This document shows, piece by piece, positions 26,739-35,406 of a stretch of 64,000 nt of DNA. The notes below the pieces were generated by a model. That model had not been told where the DNA came from and ran no database searches. It saw only the letters and a program-made list of their open reading frames with translations. The stretch's first letter is position 1. The number at the start of each line of letters is the position of its first letter. A program made the translations under genes and the position numbers. Source of the stretch: Ignavibacteria bacterium (lineage in GTDB: Bacteria > Bacteroidota > Ignavibacteria > Ignavibacteriales > Ignavibacteriaceae); NCBI GenBank assembly GCA_017302895.1, contig JAFLBV010000002.1, forward strand, positions 620,001 to 684,000, written 5' to 3'.

Positions 26739-28865
26739 ATGAAAAAATCGCAGGCTTTAATATTCGTCCTCACTTTATCGACTCTTCTTTTTCCACAATG
26801 GTCTCAGACCAATGGAATTAAAGGAGGATATTTTCAGTCAGTTGTATCGACGGGAGATAAATTGATAACCAGTACAGCAAATGGGAGTTTGTTCGTTTCA
26901 GACGGCAGCAACTGGTCATCCCCGGTTACTGGAGTATACGCCGCTTCCCTGCTGAACGAGAATAGCACTATTGTTGCTGTAAATTATGGCTTTATTTTTG
27001 TTTCTTCTGACAATGGCACTTCATGGGTTAAAAGGACAATCCCCGAAGCAACCAATTCCGATCCTGTTTTGTACCTCGGAAAACTTTATGTCATTAGTGC
27101 TTCTGGTGATACAGTTTATACAAGTTCCGATCTTGGAAACAGCTGGTTACCCGTTTCTCTGAACAAAAATTTTACTCACAACAACGAAACACGACAGATA
27201 TTTATTGTTATGAATCTGTTTGTCTCTTCAGGTAAAATGTGGATAGAAGCTTTCACCGACAATACTCCGGAATCTGTAGTGCTTCTCGAATCAACCGATC
27301 AGGGACAAAATTGGAATGTCGCTTTTGTGCCTCAAAATGGTGAAAAAACCACTTCCGTTGCTAATGAAGACGGTGTGGAAATTTTAACCACAAATGCAAA
27401 TGTTTACAAAAAAGATATTTCAGGTTCATGGGCTCTTCTTAAAAATGGTTTGGATCTTGGAAGTGGAAGTACCATCCCGTTTAACGGACTGAAACTCATC
27501 TCCGGTGATTATTACCTGTCCGTAATTGGTGACAATCCGGGACTTTTCCGACTTACAGGCAGCTTTTGGGTAAGCCTGAATTCTCCTTCTTATATTAACG
27601 GGTATACCATGCACCAGGGAAGCATTGTTGCCGCAACTTCGGGGAAAATCATCAGAAGAGTGGACGGGCATTGGCTGTCTATGACCGAAAATCTGATTGC
27701 AAGCACTGCAGCCCCAATTGTTATGTCTGAAGATGTGGTTTTCTCGCAGTATGGCTCAACTCTTTACAGAACCACGAATGGTGGAAACAACTGGGATTCC
27801 ATATCCGCATACATCGGAAACCCTGTATTCAAAGGTAACCAGATTTATGGTTGGAATGCCAACGGAGTCATCCGTTCAAACGATCTCGGAAATACCTGGA
27901 CAACCCTTAATTCCGGTATTCCACAGTCTTACATCACAAAAGTTTATGGAGTTGCTGTTTCCGGGAATACAATTTATGCAGGTTTTCACGGAACGAGAAG
28001 ACGAGACCATCTGCCTCCTGTTTGGGAACAAGGTGGAGTTTACCGGTCAACAGACAACGGTGCTACATGGTCGTCGTTTAGCGCAGGTATTGTCCAGGAA
28101 GCAGGGGTACCGGCTCCTGTTTATGAAATAAAGGCCTCTGATTCAAGGGTGATTGTAAAAACGATCGAAGGAACCTACACCCTGAACGGACAGACCTGGC
28201 AAAGAATTAACAGCAACATGCCGGCATCCACTTCCTTCACTTCGCTGACGGTCGTTGCTGATTCTATTATTGCAGGAAGCAATCATGGTCTGATGATTTC
28301 CACTAACAATGGAATTGACTGGAAATATTTCAAAAATGGTCTACCGACTTCGCAGTTCGACCTCTATTTTATTAAATATTTCAGATATCTTGGCCATTTT
28401 TTCGCCTACGACAGTCAGGTGAACAAAATGTACAGATTGAGAGACACCACCTGGGTGCCTTCCTTGTTTAATCTTCCAGACGGAATGGAGATAACTGCTC
28501 TCGATGCTTCAGGAGATGTTCTGTATGCAGGTACCGTAGACCGCGGTATTTGGAAATATCTCAAGACTCCAACTCCGGTTGAAATGGAAGAAAATTCACC
28601 GGTTTCTTTCACTCTGAGTCAGAACTATCCAAATCCGTTTAATCCGTCCACAACTATTTCTTTCTCACTCGCGAACGACGGTTTTGTATCGGTCAAAATA
28701 TTTAACATTCTTGGTGAACTCGTTGCCGAACCCCTAAGTGGACAGCTTGCAGCAGGCAATCATAAAATCAATTTCGATGCTTCAAACCTGCAATCAGGTG
28801 TGTACATTTATAGTGTAACTCAAAACGGGAATTCCCTCTCCCGGAAGATGACCCTTCTCAAATAA
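26739..28865 (+). CDS. Secreted T9SS beta-propeller protein with Asp-box repeats
   Basis: 708 residues with a signal peptide (MKKSQALIFVLTLSTLLFPQ). Many Asp-box-like units span ~30-610: FVSSDNGTSWVK, YTSSDLGNSWLPV, LESTDQGQNWNV, YRTTNGGNNWDSI, IRSNDLGNTWTTL, YRSTDNGATWSSF, ISTNNGIDWKYF. The tail is a T9SS sorting domain (SQNYPNPFNPSTTISFSL...GVYIYSVTQ...KMTLLK). Architecture matches the protein at 3659 without its fibronectin-like stalk. Probably a surface or released propeller; no catalytic residues could be assigned. It stands alone, ending at a strong bidirectional terminator. Confidence 0.82.
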   Translation: MKKSQALIFVLTLSTLLFPQWSQTNGIKGGYFQSVVSTGDKLITSTANGSLFVSDGSNWSSPVTGVYAASLLNENSTIVAVNYGFIFVSSDNGTSWVKRTIPEATNSDPVLYLGKLYVISASGDTVYTSSDLGNSWLPVSLNKNFTHNNETRQIFIVMNLFVSSGKMWIEAFTDNTPESVVLLESTDQGQNWNVAFVPQNGEKTTSVANEDGVEILTTNANVYKKDISGSWALLKNGLDLGSGSTIPFNGLKLISGDYYLSVIGDNPGLFRLTGSFWVSLNSPSYINGYTMHQGSIVAATSGKIIRRVDGHWLSMTENLIASTAAPIVMSEDVVFSQYGSTLYRTTNGGNNWDSISAYIGNPVFKGNQIYGWNANGVIRSNDLGNTWTTLNSGIPQSYITKVYGVAVSGNTIYAGFHGTRRRDHLPPVWEQGGVYRSTDNGATWSSFSAGIVQEAGVPAPVYEIKASDSRVIVKTIEGTYTLNGQTWQRINSNMPASTSFTSLTVVADSIIAGSNHGLMISTNNGIDWKYFKNGLPTSQFDLYFIKYFRYLGHFFAYDSQVNKMYRLRDTTWVPSLFNLPDGMEITALDASGDVLYAGTVDRGIWKYLKTPTPVEMEENSPVSFTLSQNYPNPFNPSTTISFSLANDGFVSVKIFNILGELVAEPLSGQLAAGNHKINFDASNLQSGVYIYSVTQNGNSLSRKMTLLK

Positions 28866-28880
28866 TTAACCCCATGAAAC

Positions 28881-28919
28881 AAAAAACCCTGTTCTGCCAA
28901 AAGCATTACAGGGTTTTTT
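28881..28919 (+). terminator. Bidirectional terminator between T9SS gene and tRNA-Glu
   Basis: An 11-bp stem AAAAAACCCTG (28881-28891) with CAGGGTTTTTT (28909-28919). The A- and T-runs on both sides would serve the + strand T9SS gene and the minus-strand tRNA that ends at 28925. Confidence 0.85.
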
Positions 28920-28924
28920 CTATG

Positions 28925-28998
28925 TAGCGCGTACGGGATTCGAACCCGTGATCTCTGCCTTGAGAGGGCAGCGTCCTGAACCGCTAGACGAACGCGCC
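28925..28998 (-). tRNA. tRNA-Glu (anticodon CTC)
   Basis: Read on the minus strand: acceptor GGCGCGT pairs with ACGCGCT (first pair G-U). The D-arm begins TCGTCTAGCGGTTCAGGACG. Anticodon stem CTGCC/GGCAG encloses loop CTCTCAA with CTC at 34-36. T-arm is ACGGG-TTCGAAT-CCCGT, discriminator A, CCA not encoded. The overall sequence is the usual bacterial tRNA-Glu pattern. Confidence 0.96.
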
Positions 28999-29247
28999 AA
29001 ATTTAGACTTCAAAAATAACCTATTTTGAGCAGATTACAAAGAACAGACCGTATAATCTGGTTGATTTCTTCCACTTCTCCCCTTTCACTCATTTTTAAT
29101 TAAATAATTTTATGAAAAATTCATAAAAAAGTTATTTGGCTTTTTCATTTATTGAGTTATATTTACCGTCGCACATTTCAATATTATTATCCTCTTTAAT
29201 CTGACTTTTTAATACAATTTATTTAATCAAAATAATCGGACAATCTC

Positions 29248-29547
29248 ATGAATACAAAAAACCTCACAAGAACTCTTCTCATTGTATTTGCGGCTCTTTT
29301 CCTGACCGCGTGCAGTGTTTCCACAGAACAACTCGCAGACCAAATCAAGAAAGACATGGAAAACAGCCCTCAATTCAAAGAAAAAGGAATCACGGTTAAA
29401 GAGTTTACTCTTACTCCAAAAGGCGGAGAAAAATATGAGGGGCTGCTCAAAACCGAGGAGCCTGGCGGCGAAGCTCACTACAAAGTCGATGTAACCTATG
29501 ATGGCTCAAAAGCTTCCTGGGTTTTGGTGGAACATCTCAACAAATAA
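29248..29547 (+). CDS. Small lipoprotein of unknown function
   Basis: 99 residues. A clear lipoprotein signal (RTLLIVFAALFLTAC, Cys22), then a compact ~75-residue domain: helix STEQLADQIKKDMENSP and strands GITVKEFTLTPKGGEKYEGLLKT, GEAHYKVDVTYDG, SWVLVEHL. Its beta-strand pattern with alternating charged residues suggests a small periplasmic fold. Function not recognised. It lies alone at the start of a lipoprotein cluster (29248-31039). Confidence 0.75.
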   Translation: MNTKNLTRTLLIVFAALFLTACSVSTEQLADQIKKDMENSPQFKEKGITVKEFTLTPKGGEKYEGLLKTEEPGGEAHYKVDVTYDGSKASWVLVEHLNK

Positions 29548-29866
29548 TGAGATCAAAAACAAACAGAAAGGCAGATAATTCCATTACCCGGTAATTATTT
29601 TGGCTGTTTGCGAAAAATTCTTTTTTTCTGCATTATAATTAATTACATTTCGCAGTTATTTTTAATCATTTAGTTTAATCGCCCGGGGACATCATGTCTA
29701 AACTTTTTGCTGTTCTTTTTATTTACGAAAATATGTCCCCTGCACAGTAATTTTTTTTAATTTCCCGTTCCCGGAGATTCTCAAGGGAAGGGTTTATTGG
29801 AATAAACCGCAACAGTTAGTCTGTTGTACAATTAAATAATCAAACAACTAATTTATTGGAGACTCC
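29548..29866. other. Noncoding stretch with several inverted repeats
   Basis: No sizeable gene. Contents: a short palindrome (ATTACCCGGTAAT, 29584-29596); an 8-bp inverted repeat GGGGACAT/ATGTCCCC (29685-29692 and 29733-29740) followed by a T-run at 29751-29758; an 18-codon reading frame (29695-29751) inside it; and two hairpins just upstream of the next gene (GGTTTATT/AATAAACC at 29791-29808 and CAACAG/CTGTTG at 29810-29826). The last two would lie in the 5' leader of the lipoprotein mRNA. Confidence 0.5.
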
Positions 29867-30412
29867 ATGTCGAAATATTTTTCACTCGTTGCAATACTTG
29901 CAGTAGCTTTGTTTCTCGGTGGTTGCAAAAAAGCAGACAAACCTGCTGATAAGCCTGCAGATTCTGCAAAACCTGCTACCGAAAAACCTGTTGAAGGTGA
30001 AACCTTTACAGACGAAGCCGCTCAGGTAAGTGTTGCACTTCCTGCAGGATGGTACTATACTACTGATGAAAAAAGCATGACAGCTCACTCAGCTGACAGT
30101 CTTTTCGCTGTAAACTTCGTCGTTCTCAAAGAAGACGAACTTGAAGCAGCTATGAAAGAACTTGACAAGTACCTCGGAAGTGATGTTAAGAACCTTAAGC
30201 TCGGCGAAGCAAAAGATGAAGACATCAACGGCATGAAAGGCAAATCCATTGAAGGAACCGCTGATGGTCTCGAACTGTATTTGGGACTCATCAATACTCC
30301 TGCTGAAAAAACCAGCTTGTTCATCAACGCCTGGGCAGCTCCTGAAGCTCTGAAAAAATATGCTAAAGAGCTTGAATACATCTTCAAAAACATTAAGCCG
30401 CTTAAGAAATAA
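29867..30412 (+). CDS. Lipoprotein, paralogue of 30491
   Basis: 181 residues: lipoprotein signal MSKYFSLVAILAVALFLGGC (Cys20), a low-complexity Lys/Ala/Pro linker (KKADKPADKPADSAKPATE), then a domain opening GETFTDEAAQVSVALPAGWYYTTDEKSMTAHS and closing SLFINAWAAPEALKKYAKELEYIFKNIKPL. The LPAGW opening and the C-terminal helix recall small substrate-free domains such as PsbP/DUF1795-type folds, but no family is claimed. The next gene encodes a protein with the same plan. Ends at a strong terminator. Confidence 0.75.
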   Translation: MSKYFSLVAILAVALFLGGCKKADKPADKPADSAKPATEKPVEGETFTDEAAQVSVALPAGWYYTTDEKSMTAHSADSLFAVNFVVLKEDELEAAMKELDKYLGSDVKNLKLGEAKDEDINGMKGKSIEGTADGLELYLGLINTPAEKTSLFINAWAAPEALKKYAKELEYIFKNIKPLKK

Positions 30413-30430
30413 TAAGCTTAATTGATTTTC

Positions 30431-30468
30431 AAACCGGATTGCTTAAATTAGCAATCCGGTTTTTTTTT
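30431..30468 (+). terminator. Rho-independent terminator between the paired lipoprotein genes
   Basis: A 12-bp stem (30431-30442 with 30451-30462), loop TTAAATTA, then a run of eight T. It separates the first lipoprotein gene from its paralogue. Confidence 0.92.
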
Positions 30469-30490
30469 GTCATTCTACACATGGAGTATT

Positions 30491-31039
30491 GTGCTAAAAG
30501 TATTTTCTTTTTCAATCTTAATTGCTGCTTTGGTTATGACTGGCGGATGCAAAAAATCTGATGGTCCTGCCAACAAATCAGGTTCCGAAACTTCCGCATC
30601 GAATGTTGAAGGACAGATCGAAGGCGGTGAGACCTATACAAACGAAGCAGCGAAAATCGATTTTCAACTTCCCGCCGGATGGATTCTTGAGACCGATGAG
30701 CAAAACATCACAGCATTCCCGAAAGAAGGCGGATTTCTCGTGCAATTTTACATCCTGAATGTTGATAATCTTGATAAAGCAAAAGATGAAGCACTAACTA
30801 TATTCAACAGAGAGATCCACAATCTTAAGACAGGTGAAATCGTTGACAGTGATATTAATGGTTTGAAATCAAAGTTGATACAAGGCAACTCAGAGGGTGT
30901 TCGTCTTGTTTCCGGAATTGTAGATGCACCTGCTGATAACATCTCGGTACTCATCGCTGCATGGGGTTCATCTGAAACAGTAAATCAATATGAGAAGGAA
31001 GTCAACTCGATTATCAAAAGTATCGCAGCTGCAAAATAA
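30491..31039 (+). CDS. Lipoprotein, paralogue of 29867
   Basis: About 182 residues from a GTG at 30491, chosen because GGAG lies four bases before it; an upstream in-frame TTG at 30467 falls in the T-run of the terminator and is unlikely. Lipoprotein signal MLKVFSFSILIAALVMTGGC, a short linker, then GGETYTNEAAKIDFQLPAGWILETDEQNITAF and a C-terminal VLIAAWGSSETVNQYEKEVNSIIKSI, matching the plan of the upstream gene throughout. Function unknown; the pair arose by duplication. Confidence 0.72.
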   Translation: MLKVFSFSILIAALVMTGGCKKSDGPANKSGSETSASNVEGQIEGGETYTNEAAKIDFQLPAGWILETDEQNITAFPKEGGFLVQFYILNVDNLDKAKDEALTIFNREIHNLKTGEIVDSDINGLKSKLIQGNSEGVRLVSGIVDAPADNISVLIAAWGSSETVNQYEKEVNSIIKSIAAAK

Positions 31040-31119
31040 TAACCCGTTCAATTGCATTTGCTTTTGAACCTGAAACCAAAACAGATTGTTATATTATAAA
31101 CCAAAACAAAAGGATACTC

Positions 31120-31953
31120 ATGAAAAAATCAGCATCAATAATACTTCTCACATTCTTACTTACCATCATTTCCTTGAATGCTCAGGCGCCTGCTGTCCCG
31201 GCGGCTTCCCCGTTGGGTTCAGTCTATCAGGTTGTCGGAATAAGTGAAGTGACAGTCAAATACTCCCGTCCCTCTGTAAAGGGAAGACAAATTTTTGGCG
31301 GAGTAGTTCCGTTTGACCAGGTATGGAGAACCGGTGCCAACTCAGCAACCACCATCACCCTTTCTCACGATGCAACCATCGGTGGAACCAAACTGGCAGC
31401 CGGAACTTATGGAATATTTACAATTCCGGGCAAATCAGAGTGGACAGTGATTCTCTCGAAAGACAACAACTTGTGGGGTTCAGGGAACTACAATGCCGCA
31501 AATGATGCTCTTCGTTTCAAAGTCACACCTGAAAAAACAGGCAATGTGGAAATGCTCACCTTTAATTTTGAATCAGTCGAAAGCGACAAGGCAAAATTGA
31601 CCATCTCATGGGCTGATGTGAAGATCGGTTTTGATATTGCCTTCGAGAGCCACAAAAACATCCTCGACAAGCTAAAAACTGATGTAAACTGGAGCACTTC
31701 ATTCAGAGGTGCTGATTATATGCTAAAATCGGGCAAAGACCTGGACCTGGCAATGAAGTATATCGACATCTCAATTATGATCGATGAAAACTACAACAAT
31801 CTTAAGGTTAAGGCACAGTTGCTCGAAAAGGCAGGCAAGAAAAGTGAAGCGATTGCGACTATGCAAAAAGCACTTGATAAAGCCGCAACGATGAAAAATC
31901 CTCCGTTTGACCTTGATGCAATGAAGTCACTTCTGGAAAACTGGAAGAAATAG
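31120..31953 (+). CDS. Secreted DUF2911 protein
   Basis: 277 residues with a signal peptide (MKKSASIILLTFLLTIISLNAQ). SPLGSVYQVVGISEVTVKYSRPSVKGRQIFGG, VPFDQVWRTGANSATTITLS and LAAGTYGIFTIPGKSEWTVILSK are the conserved core of the DUF2911 family. The last ~75 residues are helical and TPR-like (ADYMLKSGKDLDLAMKYIDISI...KAQLLEKAGKKSEAIATMQKAL). The family is common in Bacteroidota with no established function. It is followed by a strong terminator. Confidence 0.88.
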   Translation: MKKSASIILLTFLLTIISLNAQAPAVPAASPLGSVYQVVGISEVTVKYSRPSVKGRQIFGGVVPFDQVWRTGANSATTITLSHDATIGGTKLAAGTYGIFTIPGKSEWTVILSKDNNLWGSGNYNAANDALRFKVTPEKTGNVEMLTFNFESVESDKAKLTISWADVKIGFDIAFESHKNILDKLKTDVNWSTSFRGADYMLKSGKDLDLAMKYIDISIMIDENYNNLKVKAQLLEKAGKKSEAIATMQKALDKAATMKNPPFDLDAMKSLLENWKK

Positions 31954-31962
31954 ATTATTAAA

Positions 31963-31999
31963 AAAAAGAGGCTGAACCAAACGGACAGCCTCTTTTTAT
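31963..31999 (+). terminator. Rho-independent terminator after DUF2911 gene
   Basis: A 12-bp stem AAAAAGAGGCTG (31963-31974) with CAGCCTCTTTTT (31986-31997). It may serve the convergent zinc-ribbon gene too. Confidence 0.88.
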
Positions 32000-32045
32000 T
32001 TTAAGTATTCAATCAACCAGAGGGGAAATCGAAAATCTTCGATCA

Positions 32046-32354
32046 CTAAAAATCGAAAATGTCATCCAGGAATCCACCTCTCTTCTTTTTCTTGTAACCG
32101 TATTCGTGACTGTCATAACTTCTGTCCTTCTCATAACCACGGTCTTTTTCTCTGTAGTCAGAATCCTTTTCACGGTAAGTTTCACGGCGGTCATCACTTC
32201 TGCTTCCAGCAGAAATCTGGGCAGATCTCTCAATTATTTTATCGAGCTCTCCCCTGTCAAGCCACACTCCGCGACAATCGGGACAGTAGTCAATCTCCAC
32301 ACCTTCTCTGTTGGAAATTACGAGCTTTGTTTCTTTACATACCGGGCAATTCAT
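32046..32354 (-). CDS. TFIIB-type zinc-ribbon protein with charged repeat tail
   Basis: 102 residues. MNCPVCKETKLVIS and IDYCPDCRGVWLDRGELDKIIERS form the zf-TFIIB domain (two CPxC knuckles and the GVWLDxGEL motif). Residues ~58-92 are a reiterated Arg/Asp/Glu/Tyr/Lys tract (REKDSD, REKDRG, YEKDRS), ending in FLDDIFDF. Such proteins are widespread and small; a nucleic-acid or protein-binding role is an inference. The charged tail is expected to be disordered. Confidence 0.85.
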   Translation of the reverse strand: MNCPVCKETKLVISNREGVEIDYCPDCRGVWLDRGELDKIIERSAQISAGSRSDDRRETYREKDSDYREKDRGYEKDRSYDSHEYGYKKKKRGGFLDDIFDF

Positions 32355-32508
32355 ATATTATTCTCCTTGTCATTGTTTTCAATCCATTCCGGCCTCTCCG
32401 GGTTAAAAGTATAACAAATTGAATGTCAATCTGGTTCAGTAATTGCTACAAGTTGGCGACATTTCGCAGAAAATTTTAACCGTGCGAAAAAAATGTATGA
32501 CACCTGAC

Positions 32509-34047
32509 TTAGATGTACTTCTTCGCTTTTTTCCAAATATCTTTTAGTGGATATTTTAGCTTGCGCGCAACCCATATGTTCATATTATTCTCATAAGGCA
32601 TGGAGTATTTCGCGGTATGGATTCCTTTAAGTTCAGGGTCGATTGCATAAGTTTTCACATCATCTTCCGTGTCGCCCAGTGAAATATAAACATCATATTC
32701 CTCCCGCGGTACCCCCCACAACCAGTAACTGTTATGTTCGGTGGTGCAGTAAGGAAGATTGTATTTCCTTCCGATAACATTGATTGCACTCGCTTCTCCA
32801 TAGTTGTTTGCCACAATGAGAATTGAAAGAGTGTCCTCACCCGGAATTGCATCCACAACTTTTTTGACTGATTCCACCATCTCCTCCCACCCGTGCATGT
32901 CTGCGTAAAACTGATGAAGTTCAGTCAGTTTGTGCCCCTCATTCGACTGAGGATTCAAACCTGTTAACTTGAAATATTTGATGGTATCTTCAACTTTTAG
33001 AACCGGCACCACCACAGGGATGGCTACAATTCCCATTCCAATAACTAAAACTGGTATAACATATTTCAACGGATATACCAACCACTTCGAAGTTAGAAGT
33101 TTCGATTCAAGAAACACCGCACCGACTGCGATCATAGCGGGATAGGCAGCTCCCAAATACTCCGCTTTTGAATGTGAATTAACCAGTAAAATCAGAATTG
33201 TAGTTACCCATATAGCTGCGGGTGCAATATTTTTCCTGCCCGAAGGATTGAATGTCGAATACCACAGTCCGCAAAATGCCAAAACAATTGCGAAAGGACC
33301 CATGAGCATCAACTGATCCATAAGGAACTGAACCCGGGTAATTTGCGAATACTTCATTTCCACCGCATTACGCATGAATTCGAGATGAGCAAAGTCGTTG
33401 AACACATTCCAGACAATATATGGTGAGAAAATCAGAAGTGCAATAACTCCCGAAATCCATGGGTAAGGAGTCTTCAACAGATCTCTTTTGTCACTGACAA
33501 GAAGTGCAGCGAAGAATCCGGCAATCAACCAGCCAATGCTTATTTTATTGAGCATTCCCAATCCGGCTAAAATTCCCCAAACAATAAATTTCTTATTCTG
33601 CGGTTCCTGAATCAGATCTACTGCGAGACAAGTGAGGAGTGCCCAGAAGAAATAATCGATAGAATTCATCGAATATACAGAGTTCATCCCCATGAAGACA
33701 GGCATAAAAGAAATTGTAATCGCTGTAAGAAATATGGTAAAACCTCCACCACCCGTTTTTTGAGCGGTTTTACAGGATATCCACACCACCACCGCAGATA
33801 AAATCGCGGGGACGATTCTGATCACACCAACGGAATCTCCGAACACAGTTGTAATCAACCATAGTAGCCAGATTGATAACGGCGGATGATCAACATACCC
33901 AAAATCCAGGTGCCTCGTTGACTCAAGATAGTAAAGCTCATCCCGAAAGTAGGAAAATCCGCCGAAAAGAATAGCGTAAAGGTGGATAATCAATGTAATC
34001 GAGGATAAAGCAAGTATTAAACGGTTGTTTGTAATTGACTTCATCAT
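32509..34047 (-). CDS. GT39-type membrane glycosyltransferase (PMT/ArnT-like)
   Basis: About 513 residues from MMKSITNNRLILALSSITLI; a more upstream TTG in frame (34101) is less likely. FSYFRDELYYLESTRHLDFGYVDHPPLSIW carries the luminal Asp-Glu motif of lipid-linked-sugar transferases, followed by ~10-11 membrane helices to about residue 360. A soluble C-terminal domain (~150 residues) contains ILIVANNYGEASAINVIGR. These enzymes move a sugar from a polyprenyl carrier to protein or lipid. Target unknown. Confidence 0.87.
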   Translation of the reverse strand: MMKSITNNRLILALSSITLIIHLYAILFGGFSYFRDELYYLESTRHLDFGYVDHPPLSIWLLWLITTVFGDSVGVIRIVPAILSAVVVWISCKTAQKTGGGGFTIFLTAITISFMPVFMGMNSVYSMNSIDYFFWALLTCLAVDLIQEPQNKKFIVWGILAGLGMLNKISIGWLIAGFFAALLVSDKRDLLKTPYPWISGVIALLIFSPYIVWNVFNDFAHLEFMRNAVEMKYSQITRVQFLMDQLMLMGPFAIVLAFCGLWYSTFNPSGRKNIAPAAIWVTTILILLVNSHSKAEYLGAAYPAMIAVGAVFLESKLLTSKWLVYPLKYVIPVLVIGMGIVAIPVVVPVLKVEDTIKYFKLTGLNPQSNEGHKLTELHQFYADMHGWEEMVESVKKVVDAIPGEDTLSILIVANNYGEASAINVIGRKYNLPYCTTEHNSYWLWGVPREEYDVYISLGDTEDDVKTYAIDPELKGIHTAKYSMPYENNMNIWVARKLKYPLKDIWKKAKKYI

Positions 34048-34153
34048 AATTTTTTTGTTCCAAGAACACCAATTTACAATTTTGATTTGTAATTCAATCA
34101 AAATGGTTTACTCTGCCTCAATCAGAGGGTGGAACCTCACATTATGTCAAAAG

Positions 34154-35395
34154 CTATTTCAACAAAACCATTTTCTTCAATTCTGAATACCCCCCTCCTG
34201 AAAGCCGACAAAAATAGACTCCCGAGGGCAATGAAGTTCCGTTAAATTGATACTGGTGCTCACCTGCCGGCATACTGCTTAAAAATTCTTCCGAAATGAG
34301 TACACCTTCACAATTGTAGAAGCTTAATTGGATATCGGTGGACTTGCTCAGCGTGAAATTCAGCGTTGTCACCGGATTAAACGGATTGGGATAATTCTGA
34401 CCCAATTTTATTTCATCAGGTGTTGCCGCAGGTTCTTTCACAGAAGTTGGGAGATCATCACAGGTAAGGAAGTTGGGTGTGCCACCATAATCATTTCTCC
34501 AGATCGAATCTTTCTCGCCCAAAGTTGCCCAGACAATCTTCCCGCTTGCAGCCAACACATTTAATGAGTCGATAAGACTGCTGATTTTTGCGAGATATGA
34601 TGACTTGAAATCTCTTTGGTTAATCATTATTGTTGCAGTGTAAAAATTACCTGACGGCAATGTTCCATTCGCGATGGCATTGAGCATCTCGTTAAGAGTG
34701 TTAAGATTGTCTGTAATCTCAGTGGTATCAGTCACCTGATTGTGACAAGCGTTTCCGAGTAACCGCACTCTCTTTGTCGGATCATGAGTCATCAGATTCC
34801 ATGCACCTGCAGGTCTCCATGAACCAAATGCATTCAGATCGCCATTATGGAACATCCCTTTGGTTGCAGATCCCCAGACTATATCCGGTTTCCAGATTTT
34901 CAGCGGGAATTTCTGTCCTCGAAGTCCACCCTCGAACAGGAGCCAGCTCTTAAGTCCAACCGTGTCATTCCATAAAAATCCTCCGACAATTTTTGAATCC
35001 GAAACACCACAATCGGTTATTAATTTGGCGATATCAGCATAATTGTATCCGTCTGACTGATGAGAATGAGCATCAACCTGAATTTTTTGCTGACTGTCCT
35101 CAGACAACCATTTCAGAATATTCTTGCCGCCGGTTGCAGGATCATTCCCTTTGTCAAAATTCAATACGCCGTTTAAGAATCTCCAGTCAGCCTGAAAGTT
35201 ATATTTGGCACCCTTTGACTTCACCGTGTTGGCTAACTCCACAATAAGGCTCCTGACCTGCATGAATCCGACACTGTCCGTGTCATAGAGAACCGGATCC
35301 GTCACTTCATTGTGCGAGGTTATATTTAAATAAACAGGTGTTTGTGCATGAAGTGATGCTACGATTAAAAGAAGGATTGTAACTCGTGTAAACAT
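34154..35395 (-). CDS. Secreted T9SS protein with polysaccharide-deacetylase-like fold
   Basis: 413 residues with a signal peptide (MFTRVTILLLIVASLHAQ). VYLNITSHNEVTDPVLYDTDS, KYNFQADWRFLNGVL and IQVDAHSHQSDGYNYADIA have the layout of a NodB-like (beta/alpha)7 barrel: a first strand with His/Asp-type residues, then DAHSH. NodB motifs are only partly matched, so catalysis is uncertain. The tail is a T9SS sorting domain (GQNYPNPFNPVTTLNFTLS...GVYFCRLSGG). It lies 11 nt downstream of the next gene's stop and is probably cotranscribed with it. Confidence 0.72.
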   Translation of the reverse strand: MFTRVTILLLIVASLHAQTPVYLNITSHNEVTDPVLYDTDSVGFMQVRSLIVELANTVKSKGAKYNFQADWRFLNGVLNFDKGNDPATGGKNILKWLSEDSQQKIQVDAHSHQSDGYNYADIAKLITDCGVSDSKIVGGFLWNDTVGLKSWLLFEGGLRGQKFPLKIWKPDIVWGSATKGMFHNGDLNAFGSWRPAGAWNLMTHDPTKRVRLLGNACHNQVTDTTEITDNLNTLNEMLNAIANGTLPSGNFYTATIMINQRDFKSSYLAKISSLIDSLNVLAASGKIVWATLGEKDSIWRNDYGGTPNFLTCDDLPTSVKEPAATPDEIKLGQNYPNPFNPVTTLNFTLSKSTDIQLSFYNCEGVLISEEFLSSMPAGEHQYQFNGTSLPSGVYFCRLSGGGYSELKKMVLLK

Positions 35396-35406
35396 TCGTG
35401 ATTCCT

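Noticed and set aside
30467..30490. TTG start for the second lipoprotein
   Set aside because: It lies in the T-run of the preceding terminator; a GTG with GGAG follows at 30491.
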